From NCBI RefSeq assembly GCF_014851395.1, contig NW_024041039.1:2490360-2554359 (forward strand): 64,000 nucleotides of DNA. Direction: 5' to 3'. Both the position numbers and the translations under genes were made by a program. The notes beneath the pieces were generated by a model. That model searched no databases and was not told the DNA's origin. It was given only the letters and a program-made list of their open reading frames with translations. Positions 52,001 to 60,700 of the stretch are shown in pieces. This stretch comes from Micropterus salmoides. Lineage: Eukaryota > Chordata > Actinopteri > Centrarchiformes > Centrarchidae. The first letter of the stretch is position 1; every line of letters begins with the position of its first letter.

Positions 52001-54718
52001 CAGTGCTTAGACTATCCAGACCTCCCTCTGCTCATGGTGGCGGTTGATTAACAACTTTAAGTAATGATAATATTCCTACTAAGTGTTGTTTGGAGAATCA
52101 GCACTAGTGTCAGGAGGATCCATCTCACATTGTGTTCTGGCCACATGAACATGTTTGTCTGCTGTGTGCATGAAACAGTCACTGAGATTCAAAATGATTC
52201 AACTAAAACTGTCCTGTGTTTTTAACAAGCGTGTGATTCAGTAATTAAGGACCGCAGCGAGAAATGCTTACTGGAAAAGTGTTATGAAAATGTGTTCAGA
52301 TGTAGCTTGTTGATATCTTGACATGTGGCTCTCCCCTACATGACAGCCCCCTTTTTAGCATCATGCACCCCCCCTCCAATTTCTTCTTCTCGTCTTCCTC
52401 TTTGCTCCAATAAGGTGATTCTGGCCCTGGTAAATACTTGGTATTAAACTGATAATAACACGCTGAGTTGATGCCGCCAAAGCAACAACTCACCTCTCAC
52501 GAGATTTCAGCACGAGACTTGAGTGAGACTTCAGTTTCCTCCCTCGTAGGGATCCTTTCCATGATGATGACAGACACCTGGTGTAACAGTCTGAGCAAGG
52601 GCTCTTTTTGTAGACGCCATTTTGACAGGTGCTATTGTATTGAAGAAATGCGTTGCAGCCGGTTCAGCTGCTGGCCGAAACATCTACTGCACAGATACAA
52701 AACTTTTGGACCTACGAGTCATTTTGACACCAAAATATGTAAAAATACGTTACCAAAAAAACATTATCTTTGTAACATGAAGCTTTTTTTAGGCACTCGA
52801 CCATCAGACGGTTACCGTCATCCGTCGAAAGCAAACTGTTCTACCACTAGAACATCTTTTAAAATAACAGTTCATAGTTTAAATATATTTATAAAGAACA
52901 AAGATCTGAAATTCATCAACCTTCTTGGCTAATTTTCTGAATTTAAAATGCAACATGTAGAAGCTGTTAATGTGTGTAAAATGAAGAGAGTGAAGACGTG
53001 GAGGAGATATGGAATAATAAATGTAAAGTTTAGGCCTGTGTTGATGGTGAGCTGTGATTTGTGTTGCAGGTTGCAGCCGTTCATCAGCGGACAGCCCCAC
53101 AAGAAGCTCGCAGCAGAGCAGGTGAGCTGCCGTTCGTCTTCACCACATCTGCTCTCTGTCATTCTCTGCTTCGTGTTCCCGCTCACTCACTGAGACCTCT
53201 GTTCATCCTGCACTTAACAGACGTGCACACACAAACATGCACAATTACCAAGTCACCCAGAAAGACCCTCTGACAGATAAGCCCCCCCCCCCGCTCTCTA
53301 AAACACTTATTCTCTCACAGTGTAATCTGCCTCACCCCTTTACACAAACACTACAGTAGCCTTATTGTTGTGTTATTTACCACAAACAATATTTTCAAGG
53401 CAGCTAAAGAGAAGTCAACAAATGATGATTTGTACCATTTGGAAGTCTTTTCAGCAGCTTTTACTGTGCAAACAAATGATCCTGACAACAAGCAGCAACA
53501 GATGAGCCAGTGAGCAGGTCAGAAAATCAAACACACTGACGGTACAGTCTTGGGGCATTATGACGACATAGACTATGAGATCACAGAAATTAGATTTTGC
53601 CATTTTAAAATGTGGTCCCCCCCCCCCCATACGTGTGTGTGTGTGTGTGTGTGAGAGACCATTGTGAGCAATGTTTATGGCAATATTGGATTTACAGGAT
53701 TTTTACATCAATGTGAGCAATTACATTGACTTGAATTATTTATTTCACAACATCAGCCAGAAACAACTTTCCTCTCTGGTTATTTTATCCATAAACTGAA
53801 AATCCTGTGTGTGTGGCTCCATTAAAAAAACCCCAACATGAAGCGTCTCAGTATGGATCAGCTTCAAGGCTCCTCTCTGAGTCTGTTGGAGGGATGAACA
53901 CCACTCCTCCACCAGATATCCCCTCATTAGATACACCACCTTCATTTAATCAGGTCGTCTCGCTGAGATCCAGAGAGCAGAGTGTGTGGTGGTCTGTTGG
54001 AGATGGTTGTGGAGAATGTTGTCTCACAGGTGTGAAACTGGGTTCATCCTCCTGCACTGTGACTCTAAAGGCTGCGGCATTTTATTCTCCTCATTTTCAG
54101 ACTCACCAAACCGTTCACGATGGTGCTCGGAGGCATCGGCATGTGAGATGCTCTGGCCGTTATCTGAGACTTCATCACAGCCTATAAAATAGACTAAAAC
54201 TAACACATGAGGATTTACAGTGGGGAGAACAAGTATTTGATATACTGCTGATTTTACAGGTTGTCCTACTTCCAAAGCATGTAGAGGTCTGTAATTTTTA
54301 TCATAGGTACTCTTCAACTGTGAGAGACGGAATCTAAAAAAAAATCCAGAAAATCATTGTATGATTTTTAAATAATTTCATTTTATTGCATGACAGAAGT
54401 ATTTGATACATCAGAAAAGCAGAACTTAAAACCTGCAAAATCAGCAGTGTATCAAATACTTGTTCTCCCCACTGTATTTCCCTTAAAGTCTTAAAGAATA
54501 AAGGCTGGGGTTTATTTACAGATCCCTTTAAAAAGGCCGGACGTGTTCGCCTCTCAGTACCCTTCAACTTCCTCTCCATCGGGTCCCTTAGATCTTAAAA
54601 ACAGAAATAAATAGTGCATTTTTTGGGGACTATTTTCAGCAACGGATGAGTCCACGTGTTGCTCTAGTGAGTATTCGGGGCAGCAGGACGGTGTGTGGGA
54701 CTGAGTCAGAATAAACTA

Positions 54719-54759
<41 letters not shown>

Positions 54760-57700
54760 CATGGTGAAGAAGGAACATGTCACCCAGTGCAGCAGAGAGG
54801 CTCACTGGTGGGTTTTAGTAGTTTCTGGATAACGATGGAGCTCTATGGCTCAGAGGAAGAAGATATTTTGATCTTTTTTACAGGAAAATAAACAATATCA
54901 GCACGCTTATCATTTAACTATTTAAAAACACAAACCCAGAGGGTTTCTGCGGCCACGTAACGAAGCTGTGACTGGAACAGACAGCACCTGGAGACACGCT
55001 GATTCTGGTCGGCCATTAAAAGCTGATTGCTCAGATCTCCTGCAGAGTGGATGGCCATAAATAAATCTCTGCTCAGGACGAGCGAGAGGTAAAGCTCGCT
55101 TCGTCTATGTTTGCCCTTCCCTTATTACTCCTCCTCCACCCTGCTTCCCCCTCCGGGGCGTTCATTTCTCCTTAAGGACTCTGACGGGGTCTTAAAATAA
55201 ATACGACCTCAAACTCGAACATAAAAATGTCTTAAACAGCACTTTTAGAAGTCTTTTTACCGCCCTGCAGTGATTGGCTTCTGTTGGCCCGTCGCCGGCT
55301 TTTAGATGAATCCACAAAGAGCCAGGTTGGTGGTACGGCATGTGTTCTGTCTGCTTTACTGAACCCAGTTAGACTTCATGTCTTTGAACAGTTAATTTCC
55401 AGATGTCGTCATTCTGTCCATTTATAGCTTCACACCATTACCAGCCATCTTCAGGAGGAAATATGCTGGTTTCCCCAACTTTGTTTCTTAATTTGATTTT
55501 AAATTGGACCCAAATTCAATCACAGGTAGCTTTACATCATCATCAAAGTCTTACATTTTTGATTTCTGGACTTCATATACGCTCTGTACTGCTCTTTATT
55601 CCTCCATATCTCACTTTACACATTCCCTTCCTGCTTCACACCACCGCTGCTGCCTCTCGTTTCTTAAGATTTACTTCTCTCCTTTCATCACTTCATCCAC
55701 GTTCCTCTTCGTCACTCCATAAACGAAGCAAAGTGGCAGGAGACCTTCTGGTAGTCTGAAGTTTGGGAAGATAAAGTCCTGTTCGTTTTCAGTATAGACT
55801 GAGTCGACGTGACTGATGTTCGGAGCACTTTAAGGCTCGAATGGACAGAAAACACTCATCAGTACATGAGATGAACAACAGTGTTAGGAAACACCAGGTC
55901 CTTGGATAAAAAGCCAAAGTTACAAGCCTTAACTTTGGACAGAAGTCAACTACGACTCCCAAGGTGCATTTCAGTAAAAACATCCAAAACATTACACATT
56001 ATGTAAAATATGTTATGTGACTGTGCAGTTTAAATTGTCATTCAGCAACTGAAATGTATTTTGTCCTCAGAACTGTTTTCGTGTTTGACTGGCCTCTTTC
56101 CCATCGTAACAGCAGCTGAGACTCATGGGTGTTGTAGTTTTTGGAGCCATCTGCCACACAAACCAGTGGAGAACAATACTTTCAGCGAGTACCACCCAGC
56201 AGGACGCTGTTGCTCTCACGGGGGGGGCTAGTCTGTCCTCTGTCGGCCTGCTGCTCAGAATGTATGAAATAAATGTCATGGATCAGAGGTTTGTGGAAGT
56301 TTTATTGTTGGAGCATCTGGGAACAACGCAGAAAAATTACAACTTTAATTTTTATAGTTTTACAATGTCAACATATAACAGTTTATTTAGGATATTGTAG
56401 ATAATGGGGGGGGGGGGGGTTAATCATGAATTCATTTGCATGCATTACTTCACTTTCTAACACAGGTTGCTCTGTAGTGTCATTAAATTATCGAGGAGAC
56501 TCGTGTGTTTTGAAGTTGAGGAAGGATATCACTAAAAGTTTAAATGGGATTTTACTCTCGTCTTCCTGTTTCTCTCCTCCTCCCACATTTCTCCTCCATC
56601 TCTTTCCTGCAGCCGTTGTCCTTTACAATCCAAACCTCCCACTCCACAAATCTCTCCCTGCTTTCTCTCCTCCTCATCTCTGCTGCTGTCCTCTCTTTGC
56701 CGTCATTCTCCTTTTATATTTCCTCTCCTTCTCCACATTCCTTTCCCATCCCTCCATCTCTCCCCTCCTCCTCCTCCTCCTCCTCTCTGTCTTTGTCTCC
56801 TGCTCCATCATGTGCTGTTGGCAGCTCTGAATGGAGGAGCTCGGGGAGCTCAGGCTCTGTCAACCAGGAAGAAAACATTGCCACGAGGGGCCGGGTCAAC
56901 AAGGCTTGTTACTTAGCAACCCCCTCACCTCCCCTGGGAACTGGAGGCAAACAGCCGTCGCCATTGGCTGAGCCCGCTCCTCGCTGGCGGCTCCTGTTAT
57001 GTAATGGTGCCATTTCATTTCAGCGACAGGACCAGATTGAAAAGAGATGTTTGTGCTTTGGGCGTCGCTTGCCAAGCTCTTTCTGTTCGTCGCTCAACAA
57101 AAACTGAATTCCTTCACCCTCGTCAGTGAACCAGCAATTAGTCTGTACATTTTTTCAAACAAGCCAAGGGAGGAAATGATCACTTTACAAGACAGAGAAG
57201 GAGTAACAGGCTGATTTCTGCCAGATGAAAGTGGCCCGGCTGTTCTCTGCTGCCCTCTCACCTCTTCTTCTACTCCCTTGAACCACATTCAGGCTGAGAC
57301 TCCGGCTGCTGGACGGAGCAGACAGCAGCGCAGTTGGAGAAATGGGATTCTCAGAGAGGCTTAGAAATCTGAAAAGGCTGATGAGGTCGCGGGAGAGGGG
57401 CTTTGAACTGCAGACAGTCGCTCTGGCTTTGCAGCTATAGTCTGCTTATGCAAGCAGTGGTCTTGGCCATTGCTGGCTGGGTCTGTTGGAAGTTGGGTTG
57501 TCAAAGAAGAGGCCAGGCCAGCGGTAAACCACATGACGTGCAGCGTTTTCAGCTCATCCTGTGAAAACGCAGTGACCTCCCCGTTCACCCAGATAAAGCA
57601 GGTCCTAACAAGCTCTCAGTATTCAGTGCACAAAGTTAGTCCGCTTGTTCACATCAGCGTGAGAATAGACAAGCGGAATAAGAGCTGCTGAAGTTATCAG

Positions 57701-60700
57701 ACTTCCAGGTGTTGCCATACTGGCATTTCTTAGAGAATAAAGGCAAGACAAATGTATTGGTATAGCACCTTTGAACAAGACAGTGTAAAGTCTTTACATC
57801 AGACAGAAAGGCATTAAGAACTAAAAGGCGATTTTGAAAAGACACATGAATAAGACTTCAAATATAATCAGAAATAGCATAAAATTCTCGCCTTTCGCCC
57901 GATGTCAGCTGGGATTGGCTCCAGCCCCCTGTGACCCTGTGCGCAAGATAAGCGGTCGACCATGGATGGATGGTTGTCTTGCCGTTTAAAACAATTTTAT
58001 CTTAAAATAACAGCTTGTAAATAGGGTGAATGATGTCCCTGCCCTTGCCACTCGTGAATCCCTGGCAGGAAATGGCGTAATGCTGTAATGGCACCAACAC
58101 TGATCTTCACCGTGCAAGCTAAAATAAGCAGTAACAAGTACATAATGTACAATGTAAGTTCTTTGTAAAAAGCTCGCCCGGTATTCTCAGTATGGATATC
58201 ATGGCAGAGGCTGCGAAGAGACCAAAGTAGATGTCCGAGGAAGAGAAAAAGAGATCGGACTGGCTTTTGGTGTGAGCTCAAACAGCTTAAAGGATCTTGT
58301 GGTGTTGCTCTCGCTTGATATTTGGCTGTTAGCAAAGTTGTTGATTCCAGCAAAATCAGCCAGAGGTTACACACAGACTGAGGTTTGGCCACTAGCTATA
58401 AATGTGGAGCTGATGTCGGTAAACTTACTAAATAACACACTTAGACATCAGTAACGTTACTGTAAGTGCTCCTTTGTCAGTTGCTGTCCAGCTTTGTTGG
58501 CTAGCTCGCCACCTAAGTTTCAAGCAACACTATGTTGCTGCTGGTGTCGAGCCGGAGCCATGCAAGCAGGCAACATAACCGGGCTTAGTAGCCTCTATGT
58601 ATGTAACGTAACGGAGGATAACGGAAGAAGCTAAGGATATAAGAGAGTCCGAGAAAGAGGCTGCAGGACAGACGGCGAGCTGGCCTTCTTTCTGATGGAC
58701 CAGTCAGTAATACAGCCGTCTTGAGTCGTCGCACTGGCTGGAGGTTTAGATGTTAGCATAGTTTTGATCATAATATAATCGTAACAAATACACAGGCACA
58801 GCTGTCCTTATTTACGACAGCGGTGAATTAGAATCGTAGGGGCGCCACATCTTGCATAACGGATAGGAGCATTAATCCAGACTCTGGTTTGCTCTCAGGT
58901 AATTTTGTTCTGCCAGTTGTTCCATGCATGAGTTACTGGAGGCTATCAGATGTCAACATCCAGACGCCCATAAAACCTCAGAGCGCTTGTTTCCTGTAGT
59001 TGGTTGGAGTTGCGTTCTCACTCCTAACGAGCATTTCTCTCATTAAACTGCAGAGTGTTCACACTTGTATCTGCTTCTAACACGCAACGGGATATTTGTA
59101 GTGCAACAGTATCTCTGTGTAAAGACGAACAGTATTGTTTCATAGCTCACACCAGCACCAAAGCATCTTGCTTGTCCTTGTCCACAGCTTTATCTCCTCT
59201 CACAGACCCTTCATCCTGACCCATTTAACAGCTCTCACCTCCTAATTAGTCTGGAGCACCGTGTTTATGCTGTTAGGTTTTCTCTTTAATTATTTTTCTC
59301 ATGTTTTCGCATTGACTCCTGTGTTCACGGCAGCTAATGAGGCGTCCAGCTGAGAGGAAAGGGGGACCGGCATCACTGCGTTTTTGTGCTGGGTGTTCTA
59401 TGCTTTTGATAGTTGTGTTGTACAATCATTGGGTATTTTTAACAGAATCTGACGACAGAAAAACAGGATTAAAAGTGGGAAGGAATGAAGGAGCCAAAAG
59501 GAGAATCAAATAAAGGAACCAGGGAAGGAGAGAAGGATGTGGGTAGAATAAAAGAGGCAAAATAAGGGAAACATCAAATAATAGAAAGGTGGGAGGAAAG
59601 GGAGGAGGAAATGAAAGGCAAATTGGAGGAAGAGATGGCAGCAGGAGGAAGGCCCCAGCAGGGACTCCAACAGGCTGTTGCTGAGAACTGAAATATCTCT
59701 CCGTCACACTGTGGACCCTCCACCTGCCTCTCCTCCAGCTTTATAATTAGCCCTGGCTGAAAGGAAAGTGATAACATGCAGGTTTCCTTTTAGTCGCAGT
59801 GGAAAAAAACAGAGATGTGTTTCCTCTGCAGAAATGGAGACTTGTTTGAGTCTGAAGCTCAACAGCTTTTAGACAGAAAGCAAGGTGGGATGTCTCGTTT
59901 TAGATATCTTGTTAGTTTGTCTAAAGCAGGTAGAAGAGGAGGGAAATCTTCCACACCGTGCACACCTGTCCTCCCTGGTGGGGATCGTTTGTTTGCCTTT
60001 GATATCTGTACAGTTAATCACTAAGCAAAATGAATAAAGCTCAGACTGAAGGAGAGAAGTGGCTCTTCAGAATCAGATCACCGGACGGTTTTGTTTGTGC
60101 TACAGCAGCACAGGTTTAAAACTGAGGTGGTGGTACAGCATTGGAGCCATACTGAGACGTGGTACGGTGTCTCATACCGTGGTCACGTTAAAAAAAATTA
60201 TTAGTTGATTGCTGAGAATTCACAACACGGTGACATCGCTAATGGAGGGGCCAATGTGGCAAGAAAACACGAGCAGTCAGACAGGTTGAATAGGAACCTC
60301 CGGGGTTAGCCGAACTTGTTTTTGAAGCGGAAACAAAGGCGAGTGGAGAATCGTTACTCAGACATCCCTCAGTTTACAGCAAAGTCTCTTATAGGCAAGT
60401 CCTTCCACTCGGCAGCCATCTTGGCAACGCCTCCGGTCAGCTGTTTCGGACTAACATGACCAGGCCCCTCTCTGAATGAACGTGGATAGAGCCAGAACTG
60501 CACTTTCACAGGTCACCAGGACATAAAACCTACATGAATAGAATCGGCAGCAAAATCTAATGAAAATGGCTGAAAAAGTTTGATAACTTTGCCCCAAAAT
60601 AAGGTTTAAAAAGCGTTTTTCCCGACTAGTTATACTTCTACTGTGCACGCGTCACCACTACCACGCATGCGCAGTAGAAGTATAACAGATCGTTACTTCA

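Larger units (their letters stand above)
25420..53069 (+). other. BRF1 intron of 27.65 kb
   Basis: It runs from donor GTCGGT to acceptor TTGCAG and carries SINE, MITE, L2-like and simple repeats interspersed with long unique sequence. No nested gene is supported. Such a length is large for a teleost intron. Confidence 0.8.

Noticed and set aside
52468..52932. 154-residue ORF just upstream of exon 53070
   Set aside because: No recognised domain, no alternate exon signals, composition like the surrounding intron.
53077..53121. Alternative acceptor for the short exon at the second AG
   Set aside because: Removes 7 nt and breaks the frame and the Arg-Leu-Gln-Pro match.
56544..57107. 187-residue ORF, longest on the + strand in the 9.5-kb intron
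   Set aside because: Its first half is translated CT-rich tract (Ser/Leu/Pro) and the rest has no domain or splice context.
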